A stretch of DNA of 64,000 nucleotides from Bradyrhizobium yuanmingense (GCF_900094575.1 NZ_FMAE01000001.1:682001-746000), one strand, 5' to 3'. Positions 45,729 to 56,978 are shown, counted from the stretch's first letter. Program-made: numbers and translations. Notes: generated by a model from the sequence alone, not told the origin.

Positions 45729-47417
45729 CTACGCCGCGCGGACCGATTCCAGGAACTGCGCGACCTCGACCTTCAGGCGGGTGCTGTCGGTCGCCAGCGA
45801 CTTCGCCGCCGACAGCACTTCACTCGAGGCCGAGCCGGTCTCGATCGCACCGCGCTGCACGTTGGTGATGTTGGACGACACTTCCTGCGTGCCGAGCGAG
45901 GCCTGCTGAACGTTGCGCGAAATCTCCTGCGTGGCCGCGCCCTGCTCCTCGACGGCGGCGGCGATCGCGGCCGACACCTCGGACAGCCGCTCGATGGTGC
46001 CGCCGATCTCCTGGATGGCGTTGACGGATTCTTGCGTCGCCGCCTGGATGCCCGAGACCTGCGCCCCAATTTCGCCGGTCGCTTTCGCGGTCTGCTCGGC
46101 CAGTGCCTTGACCTCGGAGGCGACGACGGCAAAGCCGCGGCCGGCTTCGCCCGCGCGCGCCGCCTCGATGGTCGCGTTCAGCGCGAGCAGATTGGTCTGG
46201 CCCGCGATGGTGTTGATGAGCTCGACGACGTCGCCGATGCGGGCGGCCGCCTGCGACAGCGCGTTGACGCGCTCGTTGGTCCGCGCCGCCTGCTCGACCG
46301 CTTCCGCTGCCATCCGCGCCGAATCCTGCACGCGGCGGCTGATCTCGGTGATAGAGGACGACAGCTCCTCGGAGGCCGAGGCCACCGCCTGGACGTTGGT
46401 GGAAGCTTCTTCCGACGCCGCCGCAACGACGGTTGCGAGCTCCTGGCCGCGCTGCGCGGTGCCGCTCAGCGTCGCCGCGGAGGCCTCGAGCTCGGTCGAG
46501 GCCGACGACACGGTCTCGACGACCTCCCCAATCATGACCTCGAAATTGCGGGTGATGGCATCGACACGTCGGCCGCGTTCGATCTTGGCCTCGGCGTCGC
46601 GCGCCGCCGCAGCGTCGGCCGCCTTCTTGGCGATCAGCGCCTCCTTGAAGATCTGGAGCGCATCCGCCATCGAGCCGATCTCGGTCTTCTCGCCGCGATG
46701 CGGCACCTCCACCGCAAGGTCGCCCTCGCCGAGCGACTGCATCGGGCGGATGATCGAAGCGATGCCACGCGAGACGTCGCGCACGAGATAGTAGGCGGCG
46801 CCGATCGCGATCACGACGGAGGCCACGATGATCCCGACCAGCACACGGAAGATCGTAGCGTAGCTGTCGGCGGCCTGCTTCGTCTCCAGCTCGGCGCCCT
46901 GATTGTTCATTTCGATGCCCTTCTGGAGCAGCGGATCGGCGGCCTGAGCCATCTTCGCGACCTTGGTCTGCAACATCTCGTTGGCATCGGTCGGGAAGCG
47001 GCCGACACTCTTGCGCGACAGCGCCATTACATCCTGCACGCCGTTCAGGTACTCGGCCCAGGCCTTGGTCCATTGCTCGTAGAGCGAGCGCTCCTCTGCG
47101 CGCGTGATCAGCGGCTCGTAGATCTTGCGGGTCTTCTCGATCCGTTCGCGCAAGCCTGCCAGGCGCTTCTCGGCGGCCTCCTTGCCTTCGGCAGTATCCT
47201 GCATCAGGTGCAGACGCAGCGCGACGCGGAGCTCGTTGATGTCAGCACGCATCGAGCCGAGCGCACGCACGCTCGGCAACCAGCCCTGCGCGATCTCGAC
47301 CGTATGGGCGTTGATGTTCTGCATCGTGCCGATCGCCATCACGCCGACGCCGGCGAGCGAGAGCACGAGGACCGACAGCACGGTCAGCAGCTTGAAGACG
47401 ATCGACAATTTCGACAT
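45729..47417 (-). CDS. methyl-accepting chemotaxis protein, 562 aa
   Basis: TM1 is about residues 8-32 and TM2 about 190-210, with a periplasmic four-helix-bundle-like domain between (RADINELRVALRLHLMQD, TRKIYEPLITRAEERSLYEQ). A HAMP linker follows, then the signalling domain with the conserved tip [20 protein letters not shown]. The signalling domain is nearly identical to the next receptor. ATG 47417 is used; a GTG directly upstream is also in frame. It signals through CheA and CheW, which are not in the window. Confidence 0.92.
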   Translation of the reverse strand: MSKLSIVFKLLTVLSVLVLSLAGVGVMAIGTMQNINAHTVEIAQGWLPSVRALGSMRADINELRVALRLHLMQDTAEGKEAAEKRLAGLRERIEKTRKIYEPLITRAEERSLYEQWTKAWAEYLNGVQDVMALSRKSVGRFPTDANEMLQTKVAKMAQAADPLLQKGIEMNNQGAELETKQAADSYATIFRVLVGIIVASVVIAIGAAYYLVRDVSRGIASIIRPMQSLGEGDLAVEVPHRGEKTEIGSMADALQIFKEALIAKKAADAAAARDAEAKIERGRRVDAITRNFEVMIGEVVETVSSASTELEASAATLSGTAQRGQELATVVAAASEEASTNVQAVASASEELSSSITEISRRVQDSARMAAEAVEQAARTNERVNALSQAAARIGDVVELINTIAGQTNLLALNATIEAARAGEAGRGFAVVASEVKALAEQTAKATGEIGAQVSGIQAATQESVNAIQEIGGTIERLSEVSAAIAAAVEEQGAATQEISRNVQQASLGTQEVSSNITNVQRGAIETGSASSEVLSAAKSLATDSTRLKVEVAQFLESVRAA

Positions 47418-47673
47418 CACGACAATCCCGATGATTACCCGGCAACGCGCACATCATCTGCGCCGCAGACGTCACGACGGACGACCCGGGCGAAGGTCAG
47501 TTCAACAATGCTGGCTGGTTCTTTTCCCGAAGGATTGCGCGCATAATCGCAAACAGGCGTTAACAGGAGGCTACGTAAAAATACGGCTCGTGCGCAGCGA
47601 TCGTGGTTCGCTGCAACTCTCTGTTGCAGCCGCACCGGCATCTCCCGTTACGATGCGGACGCAAAGGCACGTG

Positions 47674-49416
47674 TCAGGCCGCGCGGACGGTATCGAGGAA
47701 CTTTCCGACTTCGAGCTTCAGCCGGTTGCTGTCGCCGGACAGCGATTGCGCGGCGCCCAACACCTGCGAGGATGCCGAACCGGTCTCACTCGCGCCGCGC
47801 TGCACGTCGGTGATGTTGGACGACACCTGATGGGTGCCCGTCGCCGCCTGCTGCACGTTGCGGGAGATCTCCTGCGTTGCGGCCCCCTGCTCTTCCACCG
47901 CGGCTGCGATGGTCGAGGAGATCTCCGACAGCTTCTCGATGGTGTGGCTGATGTCCTTGATCGCGCCGACCGAATGCTCGGTGGCGGTCTGGATGCTGGC
48001 GATCTGCTGGCCGATCTCGCCGGTCGCCTTCGCCGTCTGCTCGGCAAGCGCCTTGACCTCCGAAGCGACGACGGCAAAGCCGCGGCCTGCCTCGCCGGCG
48101 CGCGCGGCCTCGATGGTTGCATTGAGCGCCAGGAGGTTGGTCTGGCCGGCGATGGTGTTGATCAGCTCGACCACGTCGCCGATCCGCGCCGCAGCAGCGG
48201 AGAGCTCCCCGACGCGATCGGTCGTGGTGCGAGCCTGGTTCACCGCATCGCCGGCGACGCGGGCGGATTCCTGCACCTGCCGGCTGATCTCGGTGATCGA
48301 CGACGACAGCTCTTCGGTCGCCGACGCGACCGACTGCACGTTGGTGGACGCTTCCTCGGAAGCGGCAGCAACCATGGTCGTGAGCTCCTGGCCGCGCGCC
48401 GCGGTCGCGGTCAGCGTCGAGGCGGAAGCTTCCAGCTCGGTCGCGGCCGAGGACACGGTATCGACGATCTCACCGATCGCGGCTTCGAAGCTGTCAGCCA
48501 GCTTGTGCATCTCGGCCTTGCGCTGCGCGGCCGCAATCTGGTCCTGCCTGATCTTGGCTTCGGCGTCCTCGCGCGCCTTCTGCTCCGACACGACCTTGAA
48601 CTTTTCAACGGCCGCCGCGACGCCGCCGACCTCGTCCTTGCGGCCGAGACCGGGCAGAACCACGGAGAAATCGCCGCCGGCGAGCTTGTCCATGGCGACC
48701 GTGAGCGCACGGATCGGCCGCGCGATGGTCAGGAACGACATCAGCCAGGAGCCGACGAGGACGAGCATGGCGAGTGCGCCGACCAGGATCGCGAGCTGCT
48801 CGCTCGATCTCATTTGGGCCGCGGCCGCGGAATTCTTCTCCTCGGATTTGTGCCTTGCGTAGTCGGCGATCTGGCCGATCAGCACGTCGAGCTCGCCGGC
48901 AATCGGCAGGGTCACCTCGCGTGCGATGCGAACGACGTCTTCATTGAGCTTCGCAGCGCGGGCCGCTCCGTCTGCACCGCTGGCGGCCAGGGCTTCGCCG
49001 CGCACGCCGGCGATCTGCTGCGCGGCCTTTTCGTAATTCGCAGCCAGCGATCTCAGTTTCTCCATCCGAGCGCGGTTCTCCGCCTCGTGAGAAAGCTTCA
49101 GCATTTCATCGACCAGCGCATTCGTCGATTTTTGCCGGTCGCCCAGATTCTGGACGGCCTTCTGAATGTCAGCCGGGCTATTGGCAAGACGAAGGTCTCG
49201 TACCGCGAGCTGCATGCCGCGAACCGCAGCCTCGGCCTTGACTGCGTCGCGCGCGATCTGCTGCTGCGCAAGCGCGCTCTGGCTGCTCTCGCGAATTCCC
49301 GCATTGCCGAGCATCTGGCTTGCAATCATGGCCCCAACCAGGAGCACACCGAGCGCCGACGCAATCGCCAGCTTGGTCCCGATCCTCAGATTCTGAACTA
49401 GGCTCAACATGGGCAT
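47674..49416 (-). CDS. methyl-accepting chemotaxis protein, 580 aa
   Basis: TM1 is about 16-36 and TM2 about 205-230 ([20 protein letters not shown]). The periplasmic domain differs from the neighbour, but the cytoplasmic tip is the same ([40 protein letters not shown]). ATG 49416 is preferred because GGGGGAAG stands before it; ATG 49410 is close by. The 256-base gap to the downstream receptor suggests separate promoters. Different sensory domains imply different ligands. Confidence 0.92.
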   Translation of the reverse strand: MPMLSLVQNLRIGTKLAIASALGVLLVGAMIASQMLGNAGIRESSQSALAQQQIARDAVKAEAAVRGMQLAVRDLRLANSPADIQKAVQNLGDRQKSTNALVDEMLKLSHEAENRARMEKLRSLAANYEKAAQQIAGVRGEALAASGADGAARAAKLNEDVVRIAREVTLPIAGELDVLIGQIADYARHKSEEKNSAAAAQMRSSEQLAILVGALAMLVLVGSWLMSFLTIARPIRALTVAMDKLAGGDFSVVLPGLGRKDEVGGVAAAVEKFKVVSEQKAREDAEAKIRQDQIAAAQRKAEMHKLADSFEAAIGEIVDTVSSAATELEASASTLTATAARGQELTTMVAAASEEASTNVQSVASATEELSSSITEISRQVQESARVAGDAVNQARTTTDRVGELSAAAARIGDVVELINTIAGQTNLLALNATIEAARAGEAGRGFAVVASEVKALAEQTAKATGEIGQQIASIQTATEHSVGAIKDISHTIEKLSEISSTIAAAVEEQGAATQEISRNVQQAATGTHQVSSNITDVQRGASETGSASSQVLGAAQSLSGDSNRLKLEVGKFLDTVRAA

Positions 49417-49610
49417 GCTTCCCCCGAAGGAACGCGCAGCCGAGTCATTGTCGGCTTCCCCTGACTGCGCCATTGCCCAAAAAATGAGCTTCTCACATTC
49501 CGATTTGGTTAACGAAATCCCTCGCAGAAATACGGACTTTGCACGCTAAATGATTGAGCGCGAAAGGAAACGATCCCGTCATAGTTGTAAATTGCAGCTT
49601 CAAGTCGGAG

Positions 49611-49856
49611 CTAGGACGCTTTACATCCGATGGCCTCGCCGACGAGGCTGATTCGAAAGACCGGCTGCTTGTCCTCATCGAGCAACTCCATGCACCACTC
49701 GGCGTTCGGCTTCAGGCCGCGCGCGATGCCGCTGAGCAGATTGGCGCACACCTCGGTCATCTCGGTCCAGGCGGCTGCGCGATCCTCGAACTCGTACGGC
49801 AGGTCGGCGGCGCCGGAATAACGGCCGGTGCTGATGCGGAAGAAATAGAGCGACAT
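49611..49856 (-). CDS. DUF6894 small protein, 81 aa
   Basis: It starts MSLYFFRISTGRYSG, with the MPRYFF-like opening of DUF6894, an acidic FEDRAAAWTEMTE helix and a C-terminal WCMELLDEDKQPVFRISLV strand. Proteins of this type are common and short in Rhizobiales. The function is not known. The start at 49856 gives the natural family length. Confidence 0.75.
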   Translation of the reverse strand: MSLYFFRISTGRYSGAADLPYEFEDRAAAWTEMTEVCANLLSGIARGLKPNAEWCMELLDEDKQPVFRISLVGEAIGCKAS

Positions 49857-50018
49857 GGTTGAACCCTTGCGTGGGACCGCCCCCCGGCGCGCGCAAACTG
49901 CGGCCCGAACAGCTACCAAGGCATGAAAGCCGCCGTCCGTATGACTACGGCGCAGGCGGCTTGATGTTCGATGATGCCTTCGACGATCAATGGCGCGGGT
50001 TGTCTCGCGCAGACGAAC

Positions 50019-50606
50019 TCACTGCGTGGAGCGGCGCAGCTCCAGCGGTCCCTCGTTCTTCGCCGGCTCGGACTTCACCGGCTCGAGCCGGCTGCCCTCG
50101 ACACGCGGCGTCTCGACGCGCGCGGCTACCTCGGTGGTCGAGGCGGCGACCGTGCCGGTGTGCTCCGGCTTGTGCAGCGAGCGCGGCCGCGCCGCAGCGC
50201 GCGCCATCAGCATTTGGTTGCCGCCCTGGTGACGGAAGTCGCAATAGGCGAAGCCCATGCCCGACACCGAGCCGCGGAAGCTGCGATCGTCGGTCTTTTC
50301 GAGGTTGAAACAGGGCTCGAACGGAATGCCCTTGATCGAGGCGCAGACGTTCTGGCCGCGGATCTGGAGCGTATTGCCGGGAAGTCGGAGGTGCTTGACC
50401 GGGCCCGAGCCCGAGAATTGCACCGCACCGGCGGCGCCGAGATCGTCGAGGATGCGGCCTGCACCGCGGGTGCCGTCGAAACAGGTGAAGGCGAACACCT
50501 TGCCGGCCACGAAGCGGCGCGCCTCGTCGGCGTTCATGCTTCCAGCGATGGCCGGCGCAAACGTCGCTGCCGCCGTGACAGCCCCCAACACAATACGCGC
50601 AAGCAT
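50019..50606 (-). CDS. secreted conserved hypothetical protein, 195 aa
   Basis: A signal peptide is visible (MLARIVLGAVTAAATFAPAI, cleaved near AGS). The mature part has a conserved-looking region (about 25-135) with four cysteines (FTCFDGTRG, GQNVCASI, EPCFNLE, AYCDFRH), probably two disulfides. A disordered Pro/Glu/Ser tail follows. GGAG stands 6 bases before ATG 50606. I do not recognise a characterised family. Confidence 0.7.
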   Translation of the reverse strand: MLARIVLGAVTAAATFAPAIAGSMNADEARRFVAGKVFAFTCFDGTRGAGRILDDLGAAGAVQFSGSGPVKHLRLPGNTLQIRGQNVCASIKGIPFEPCFNLEKTDDRSFRGSVSGMGFAYCDFRHQGGNQMLMARAAARPRSLHKPEHTGTVAASTTEVAARVETPRVEGSRLEPVKSEPAKNEGPLELRRSTQ

Positions 50607-50720
50607 GCTCAACTCCGAACCAACCCCCGCAGCGGGCGATGCCTTTATCTCTTTACCCGCTGCTTACCATACGAACCATGGCGAGATTGAAGCAGCTTGG
50701 TTGGTAAAGTCTGAACGCCG

Positions 50721-51707
50721 TCAGACAATTTTTACCACGACGCGGCCGCGAACCTGGCCGGCGAGGATTTTCGCGCCCCAGCCCTGAACCTCGCCGAGCG
50801 AAATTTCCTCTGTGATTTCAGTCAGTTTGGTCCGATCCAGATCGGAGGCCAACCGCTGCCAGGCGGCCTTCCTTGGCTCGATCGGGCACATCACCGAATC
50901 GATGCCGAGAAGGCACACTCCGCGCAAAATAAACGGCGCCACCGAGGACGGCAGGTCCATGCCGGCGGCCAGGCCGCAGGCCGCGATCGCGCCGCCATAT
51001 TTCGTCATCGAGAGCAGGTTGGCGAGGGTGGTCGAGCCGACGCTGTCGACGCCGCCGGCCCAGCGCTCCTTGGCGAGGGGTTTTGCCGGGGCCGACAATT
51101 CATTGCGATCGATGATCTCGGCAGCCCCCAGCTGCTTCAGGTAGTCGGCCTCGGAGGCCCGCCCGGTCGAAGCGATGACGTGGTAGCCGAGCTTCGAGAG
51201 CACGGCGATCGCGACCGAGCCGACGCCGCCGGCAGCGCCCGTCACCACGACCGGGCCGCTCTTCGGCGAGATGCCATGCTTCTCCAGCGCCAGCACCGAG
51301 AGCATCGCCGTGAAGCCGGCGGTGCCGATCGCCATGGCATCGCGCGCCGATAGCCCTTGCGGAAGAGCGACCAGCCAGTCGCCCTTCACCCGCGCCTTCT
51401 CCGCATAGGCGCCGAGATGGGTCTCGCCCATGCCCCAGCCGGTGCAGACGACCTTGTCGCCCGCCTTCCACTGCGGATGCGAGGAGGCTTCGACCGTGCC
51501 GGCAAAATCGATGCCGGCGATCATCGGGAAGCGGCGCACCACCGGCGCCTTGCCGGTGAGCGCAAGGCCGTCCTTGTAGTTCAGCGTCGACCATTCGACT
51601 CGAACGGTGACGTCGCCCTCCATCAGCTCGGTTTCGTCGAACTGCGCGAGCTGCGCGGTGGTGCCCTTGTCCGCCTTGTCGATCCTGACAGCCTTGAATG
51701 TGGCCAC
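50721..51707 (-). CDS. acuI: AcuI/YhdH-type acrylyl-CoA reductase (NADPH, MDR family), 328 aa
   Basis: MDR-type folds: the catalytic domain has [14 protein letters not shown] and [16 protein letters not shown], and the Rossmann fold has [20 protein letters not shown]. The C terminus includes [15 protein letters not shown], as in YhdH/AcuI. The family reduces acryloyl-CoA to propionyl-CoA, relevant to 3-hydroxypropionate or DMSP breakdown. The MFS gene downstream ends close to its start. The physiological substrate is inferred from family. Confidence 0.9.
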   Translation of the reverse strand: MATFKAVRIDKADKGTTAQLAQFDETELMEGDVTVRVEWSTLNYKDGLALTGKAPVVRRFPMIAGIDFAGTVEASSHPQWKAGDKVVCTGWGMGETHLGAYAEKARVKGDWLVALPQGLSARDAMAIGTAGFTAMLSVLALEKHGISPKSGPVVVTGAAGGVGSVAIAVLSKLGYHVIASTGRASEADYLKQLGAAEIIDRNELSAPAKPLAKERWAGGVDSVGSTTLANLLSMTKYGGAIAACGLAAGMDLPSSVAPFILRGVCLLGIDSVMCPIEPRKAAWQRLASDLDRTKLTEITEEISLGEVQGWGAKILAGQVRGRVVVKIV

Positions 51708-51749
51708 GACTGAACTCCCTGACTTTGTTTGTCGGGGATGTTTAGCCGA

Positions 51750-53003
51750 TCAGGCGGGCTGCGCAACCGCCCGCTGAACGGGTTTTTCCACGATCGGAAG
51801 ATTGATCAGCGCCGAGAGCACGCCGAACAGGATCGAGAGCCACCAGATCGGCGTGTAGGACCCGAACTTCTCGAACACGATGCCGCCGAGCCAGACGCCC
51901 AGGAAGCCACCTACCTGATGGCTGACGAAGGCAAAGCCGTAGAGCGTCGCGAGCCAGCGCGTTCCGAACATCAGCGCCACCAGCGCCGAGGTCGGCGGCA
52001 CCGTCGACAGCCAGGTCAGGCCGGAGATTGCACCGAACGCGATCGCCGAGAACGGCGTGATCGGGAACGAGATGAAAGCGAGGATCGCCAGCGCGCGCGT
52101 GAAGTAGATGGCCGAGAGGATGTAGCGCTTGGGAAGGTAGTTCTGGAGATACCCCACGCTCAGCGATCCGATGATGTTGAACAGGCCGATCGCCGCGATC
52201 ACCCAGCCGCCGGTTTGTGCGGTGATGCCGCGATCGACCAGGAACGCCGGCAGATGCACGGTGATGAAGGCGAGCTGGAAGCCGCAGGTGAAGAAGCCGA
52301 GCACCAGGAGCACGTAGGAGCGATGACCGAAAGCTTCGGCAAGCGCCTTGGTGATGGTCTGGTCATCCGCGGGCGTTGCGCTGTTCACGCTTGTCACCGG
52401 CGGCGTCGAGAGCGCCAGCGACAGCGGGATGATCAGCAGCATCAGGAAGCCGAATACGGAGAGCGCCTGCTGCCAGCCGAAATTGTCGATCAAGGCAACG
52501 CCGATCGGTGCGAACAGGAACTGCCCGAATGAGCCCGCGGCCGTGCCGGCGCCGAGCGCGATGCCGCGCTTCTCCGCGGGCAAGAGCTTGGTGAAGGCCG
52601 ACAGAACCAGATTGAACGAACAGCCGGCGAGGCCAAAGCCGATCATCACCCCGGCGCCGATGTTGAGCGACAGTGGCGTCGAGGAATAGCGCATCAACAG
52701 CAGCCCGCCGGCATAGAGCAGCGCGCCGACGCACATCACCCGGAACAGGCCGAAGCGATCCGCGACCGCACCGGCGAACGGCTGGCCCAGTCCCCACAAC
52801 AGATTCTGCACGGCGATGGCGAGGCCGAACACGTCACGGCCCCAGCTGAATTCGTGACTCATCGGCTGCACGAAGAAGCCGAGCGCCGAGCGCGGACCGA
52901 AACCGAGCATGCCGATGGCACAACCACAGAGGATGATGACGGCCGGGGTACGCCAGTTGGAGGAACGCGAGGCCGGAGCGAGCTCGCCGATCTGTGTCGA
53001 CAT
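51750..53003 (-). CDS. MFS transporter (oxalate/formate or monocarboxylate type), 417 aa
   Basis: Twelve predicted helices. RSALGFFVQPMSHEFSWGRD and the GLGQPFAGAVADRFG loop 2-3 motif match the OFA/MCT branch of the MFS. The start ATG 53003 (MSTQIGELAPASRSSNWR) is chosen; an in-frame upstream ATG would add a 30-residue non-conserved extension. It is upstream of acuI on the same strand with a 42-base gap, so both may be one transcript for uptake and use of a short acid. Confidence 0.88.
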   Translation of the reverse strand: MSTQIGELAPASRSSNWRTPAVIILCGCAIGMLGFGPRSALGFFVQPMSHEFSWGRDVFGLAIAVQNLLWGLGQPFAGAVADRFGLFRVMCVGALLYAGGLLLMRYSSTPLSLNIGAGVMIGFGLAGCSFNLVLSAFTKLLPAEKRGIALGAGTAAGSFGQFLFAPIGVALIDNFGWQQALSVFGFLMLLIIPLSLALSTPPVTSVNSATPADDQTITKALAEAFGHRSYVLLVLGFFTCGFQLAFITVHLPAFLVDRGITAQTGGWVIAAIGLFNIIGSLSVGYLQNYLPKRYILSAIYFTRALAILAFISFPITPFSAIAFGAISGLTWLSTVPPTSALVALMFGTRWLATLYGFAFVSHQVGGFLGVWLGGIVFEKFGSYTPIWWLSILFGVLSALINLPIVEKPVQRAVAQPA

Positions 53004-53223
53004 GGTTGTCCTCGTCTTGTCCTTGGCGGAGCCGCAAATCAGCAGCCGCGGGACAGCCCGTTTAATGCATATGCATGAAAATCCCAAGGCCAAAACGATT
53101 GCATTCCACGAAGAGCTGACGCGGGAGCATTGCGTTTCAATCTGACCTCGCCTGGCAGGCGCGCAGTGACGGGAATGTGTGGGGCAGGCCCTAGCGGCAA
53201 GCAGCGACGCGTGCTATGTTCGA

Positions 53224-53242
53224 TCTACTCAGGTTGAGCATA
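53224..53242. promoter_or_regulatory. candidate NadQ operator 1 before nadA
   Basis: TCTACTCAGGTTGAGCATA fits the consensus TATGCTCA-N3-TGAGCATA with some mismatches on the left arm. It lies about 112 bases before nadA and 56 bases upstream of operator 2. Confidence 0.6.
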
Positions 53243-53298
53243 TGCCGACCGCAGCGACGTTCGCCCGGCCTCCTAGGCCGGATTTCTCGGGTCCCATA

Positions 53299-53317
53299 TA
53301 TTCTCAAACTGAGCATA
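53299..53317. promoter_or_regulatory. candidate NadQ operator 2 before nadA
   Basis: TATTCTCAAACTGAGCATA is an almost perfect dyad (one mismatch) around AAC. It lies 36 bases before the nadA ATG. Two related dyads in one leader strongly suggest specific regulation; assignment to NadQ is inferred from the NadQ gene at 41873. The rest of the gap 53004-53353 holds no convincing gene. Confidence 0.65.
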
Positions 53318-53353
53318 ACGCCACGCATAATTGGCCACACTTGGGAGGCTTCA

Positions 53354-54460
53354 ATGCCGATCACTGCAATTTACGGTCGCGACGACTTTGCCAACCGGCC
53401 GCAAGGCCAACCCACCGTCTCCCCGCGCCCCGTCCCGGTGCCTCCGGGACCGACATGGCCGATGCCCTCCCTAGAATGGACGCCGGCGGTCGAACGCGCC
53501 ACTGCGCCGCTCTATAACCGCGTCAAGCACGTGATCCCGTCGATCGAATGGCCGCTGATGGCGCCGACGATTCACGCGATCAACGAGCTCAAGCGCGCGC
53601 GGGGCGCGGTCATCCTCGCCCACAACTACCAGACCCCGGAGATCTTCCACTGCGTCGCCGATATCGGCGGCGACTCGCTCCAGCTCGCGGTCGAAGCCAC
53701 CAAGGTGAAGGCCGGCATCATCGTCCAATGCGGCGTGCACTTCATGGCGGAGACCTCGAAGCTGCTCAATCCGGACAAGACCGTCTTGATCCCGGATTCG
53801 CGTGCGGGCTGCTCGCTCGCCGCCAGCATCACCGGTGCGGACGTGCGGCTGCTGCGGGAGAAGTTCCCCGGCGTGCCTGTTGTCGCCTACGTCAACACCT
53901 CGGCGGAGGTGAAGGCCGAGGTCGACATCTGCTGCACGTCCTCGAACGCGGTGCAGGTGGTCGAGAGCCTGAACGCCCCGACCGTGATCTTCCTGCCCGA
54001 CCGATACCTCGCCACTTACGTGGCGTCGAAGACCTACGTGAAGATCATCGCCTGGAAGGGCGCCTGCGAGGTGCACGAGCGCTTCACGGGCGAGGAGCTG
54101 CGGAGCTTTCGCGAAGCCGATCCGTCCGTGCAGATCATCGCGCATCCGGAATGCCCGCCGGACGTGCTGGCGGAAGCCGACTTCACCGGTTCGACCGCGC
54201 ACATGATCAACTGGGTACGCGCGAAGCGGCCGCGGCGGCTCGTCATGATCACGGAATGCTCGATGGCCGACAATGTCCGGGCCGAGCTGCCCGACGTGGA
54301 GATGCTTCGCCCCTGCAATCTCTGCCCGCACATGAAGCGCATCACGCTCGCCAACATCCTGGAAAGCCTGCTGACGCTTGGCGAGGAGGTGACGATCGAC
54401 CCCGCGCTCGCGGAACGCGCGCGGCACTCGGTCGAGCGCATGATCAATCTGAGAAATTGA
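53354..54460 (+). CDS. nadA: quinolinate synthase
   Basis: 368 residues, long-type NadA. The three cluster cysteines lie in [11 protein letters not shown] or nearby, ICCTSSNAV and [13 protein letters not shown]. The substrate region has [16 protein letters not shown] and [11 protein letters not shown]. It condenses iminoaspartate with dihydroxyacetone phosphate and carries a [4Fe-4S] cluster. TTGGGAGG is close to ATG 53354. It is the first gene of nadABC. The Pro-rich N terminus (about 15-45) is an extension compared with E. coli. Confidence 0.95.
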   Translation: MPITAIYGRDDFANRPQGQPTVSPRPVPVPPGPTWPMPSLEWTPAVERATAPLYNRVKHVIPSIEWPLMAPTIHAINELKRARGAVILAHNYQTPEIFHCVADIGGDSLQLAVEATKVKAGIIVQCGVHFMAETSKLLNPDKTVLIPDSRAGCSLAASITGADVRLLREKFPGVPVVAYVNTSAEVKAEVDICCTSSNAVQVVESLNAPTVIFLPDRYLATYVASKTYVKIIAWKGACEVHERFTGEELRSFREADPSVQIIAHPECPPDVLAEADFTGSTAHMINWVRAKRPRRLVMITECSMADNVRAELPDVEMLRPCNLCPHMKRITLANILESLLTLGEEVTIDPALAERARHSVERMINLRN

Positions 54461-54471
54461 GGGCGAGCAAC

Positions 54472-56076
54472 ATGCAACACGACATCCACGACCTCGCCAG
54501 CACCGACAACGTCGTCATCGTTGGCGGCGGCCTTGCCGGACTGTTCTGCGCGCTCAAGCTCGCGCCGCGGCCAGTGACCTTGATCTCTGCGGCCCCGCTC
54601 GGGCACGGTGCTTCCTCGGCATGGGCGCAAGGCGGCATCGCGGCGGCCGTCGCCGAAGGCGATACGCCGGAGGCACACGCTGCCGACACCGTCGCGGTCG
54701 GCGGCGGCCTCGTCGACGAAGCCGTTGCGCTCGGCATTGCGCGGGAGGCTGCGCCGCGCATCCACGATCTTCTCGCCTATGGCGTGCCGTTCGACCGCGA
54801 TCTCGACGGCAGGCTTGCGGTCGGACGCGAAGCTGCGCATTCCGCGAGTCGCATCGTGCATGTGCGCGGCGATGGCGCCGGCGCCGCGATCATCGCGGCC
54901 TTGAGCGAGGCCGTGCGCCGCACGCCCTCAATCCGCCTGATGGAAGGGTTCGTCGCCGAAGCACTGCTGACCGAGGACGGCGCGGTCACTGGGCTTCAAT
55001 TGCGCGAGGCCGGCAATCCTGCGGCACGGCCGCTCGTGCTCGCCTCACGCGCGGTCGTGCTTGCGACAGGTGGGCTCGGCCATCTCTACGCCGTCACCAC
55101 CAACCCGTCGGAAGCGAGCGGCTCGGGCCTTGCGATCGCCGCCCGCGCCGGCGCCGTGATTGCCGATCCTGAATTCGTGCAGTTCCACCCGACCGCCATC
55201 ATGGTCGGCCGCGACCCGGCACCGCTCGCCACCGAAGCCCTGCGCGGCGAAGGTGCAACGCTGATCAATGGCAACGGCGAGCGCTTCATGAGCGCCCGCC
55301 ACCCGCTCGCGGAGCTCGCGCCCCGCGATATCGTGGCCCGCGGCGTGTTCGCCGAGATCGCGGCCGGGCGCGGCGCCTTCCTCGATGCGCGACAGGCGCT
55401 GGGCGCGCGTTTCGCGACGAGTTTTCCGACCGTGCATGCGAGCTGCATCGCTGCCGGCATCGATCCCGCGGCGCAGCCGATTCCGATCGCGACGGCCGCG
55501 CATTACCACATGGGCGGCATCGCGGTGGACGCGCGCGGTCGCAGCTCGATCGACGGTCTCTGGGCCGCCGGAGAAGTCTCCTCCACGGGCGCGCATGGCG
55601 CCAACCGGCTTGCCTCGAATTCCCTGCTCGAAGCCGTCGTCTATGCCGCCCGCATTGCCGACGACATCGCCGGCCGCACCGTGCCCCCGCCGGCACGCCT
55701 TCCCGAGTCTTTGGTGACACCACGCGCCGGCACGCCGGATGCTGCGGAGGTGAAGCGGCTGCGCGCAATGATGAGCGCGCATGTCGGCGTGATCCGCGAC
55801 GGTGATGGGCTTGCGCAAGCCGTGCGCCATTTCGTCAGGCTCGAGCGCGAGGCCGGACGCAGCGTCCTCGGCAACATGGCGATTTCGGCCCTGCTCGTCG
55901 CCGCTGCGGCCTGGACGCGGCGCGAAAGCCGCGGTGCGCATTGCCGTTCCGATCATCCGGCCGAGAACCCAGCGCTGGCGCAGAGAACGATGACCACACT
56001 CGCCGCGGCGCGCGAGGTCGCGGAGAGCCTCGACGAGCGCCCGCGGCCACGCCTTGCGCAATCCATGATCGCCTGA
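54472..56076 (+). CDS. nadB: L-aspartate oxidase
   Basis: 534 residues. The FAD motif is [18 protein letters not shown] (about 14-31), and [13 protein letters not shown] and [22 protein letters not shown] are typical of the flavoprotein family. [14 protein letters not shown] near the C terminus carries the conserved Arg/His. It oxidises L-aspartate to iminoaspartate for NadA. It starts 11 bases after nadA. Confidence 0.95.
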   Translation: MQHDIHDLASTDNVVIVGGGLAGLFCALKLAPRPVTLISAAPLGHGASSAWAQGGIAAAVAEGDTPEAHAADTVAVGGGLVDEAVALGIAREAAPRIHDLLAYGVPFDRDLDGRLAVGREAAHSASRIVHVRGDGAGAAIIAALSEAVRRTPSIRLMEGFVAEALLTEDGAVTGLQLREAGNPAARPLVLASRAVVLATGGLGHLYAVTTNPSEASGSGLAIAARAGAVIADPEFVQFHPTAIMVGRDPAPLATEALRGEGATLINGNGERFMSARHPLAELAPRDIVARGVFAEIAAGRGAFLDARQALGARFATSFPTVHASCIAAGIDPAAQPIPIATAAHYHMGGIAVDARGRSSIDGLWAAGEVSSTGAHGANRLASNSLLEAVVYAARIADDIAGRTVPPPARLPESLVTPRAGTPDAAEVKRLRAMMSAHVGVIRDGDGLAQAVRHFVRLEREAGRSVLGNMAISALLVAAAAWTRRESRGAHCRSDHPAENPALAQRTMTTLAAAREVAESLDERPRPRLAQSMIA

Positions 56077-56086
56077 AGGAGGCCCC

Positions 56087-56965
56087 ATGATCACCCCGAC
56101 CTCACTGCTCTATCCCGATGCCTTCCTCTCGCCGCTCGCGATCGAGGCGGCCGTTGAGCGCGCGCTCGACGAGGATCTCGGCCGCGCCGGCGACATCACC
56201 TCGCTGGCGACGATCCCGGAGGCGACGCGCGCGCAAACCATCCTGGTCGCGCGCCAGTCCGGCGTGATCGCCGGATTGCCGCTGGCGCTCGCGACCTTGC
56301 AGAAGCTTTCGCCCGAGATCGAGGTGCGCGCACATGTCCGCGATGCCGCGCGGGTTGCGCGCGGCCAGCACGTGCTGACGATCTCGGGCCCGGCGCGCGC
56401 CATTCTCACGGCGGAGCGCACCGCGCTGAACTTCGTCGGCCGGCTGTCGGGCATCGCCACGCTCGCCGCGGACTATGTCGCCCGCACCGAAGGCACCAGG
56501 ATGCGCATCTGCTGCACGCGCAAGACCACGCCGGGATTGCGGGCGCTGGAGAAATACGCGGTGCGCTGCGGCGGCGGCTTCAACCACCGCTTCGGGCTCG
56601 ACGATGCGATCCTGATCAAGGACAACCACATTGCGGTGGCCGGCGGCATCCGCCCGGTGCTGGAGCGCGCCCGCGCCCATGCCGGCCATCTCGTCAAGAT
56701 CGAGATCGAGGTCGACACGCTGGCGCAGCTGCGCGAGGTGCTCGAGAGCGGGATGGCCGATGCGGTGCTGCTCGATAATATGGACCTTGCGACGCTGCGC
56801 GAGGCGGTGAGGCTCAACGCGGGCCGCGTCGCGCTGGAGGCGTCCGGCGGCGTCACGCTGGACACGATCGCCGCCATCGCGGCCACCGGCGTCGACTATG
56901 CGTCGGCCGGCGCCCTGACGCATTCTGCGCCGAATTTCGATTGTGCGCTGGACATCGAGGCGTGA
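56087..56965 (+). CDS. nadC: quinolinate phosphoribosyltransferase (carboxylating)
   Basis: 292 residues. Signatures include [55 protein letters not shown] and [20 protein letters not shown], giving the substrate-binding Arg/Lys/His set. It makes nicotinic acid mononucleotide from quinolinate and PRPP. The ATG lies 10 bases after the nadB stop, completing the de novo NAD operon. Confidence 0.96.
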   Translation: MITPTSLLYPDAFLSPLAIEAAVERALDEDLGRAGDITSLATIPEATRAQTILVARQSGVIAGLPLALATLQKLSPEIEVRAHVRDAARVARGQHVLTISGPARAILTAERTALNFVGRLSGIATLAADYVARTEGTRMRICCTRKTTPGLRALEKYAVRCGGGFNHRFGLDDAILIKDNHIAVAGGIRPVLERARAHAGHLVKIEIEVDTLAQLREVLESGMADAVLLDNMDLATLREAVRLNAGRVALEASGGVTLDTIAAIAATGVDYASAGALTHSAPNFDCALDIEA

Positions 56966-56978
56966 TGGCACCTCTCGC

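Noticed and set aside
44742..47546. A 934-codon plus-strand frame across the DUF2339 end and the first chemoreceptor
   Set aside because: Antisense to a clearly recognisable MCP and out of frame with the DUF2339 gene; Arg/Asp/Leu-rich composition typical of high-GC shadows.
47125..49401. A 758-codon plus-strand frame opposite the second chemoreceptor
   Set aside because: The minus strand carries complete MCP motifs; the plus frame has no recognisable domain.
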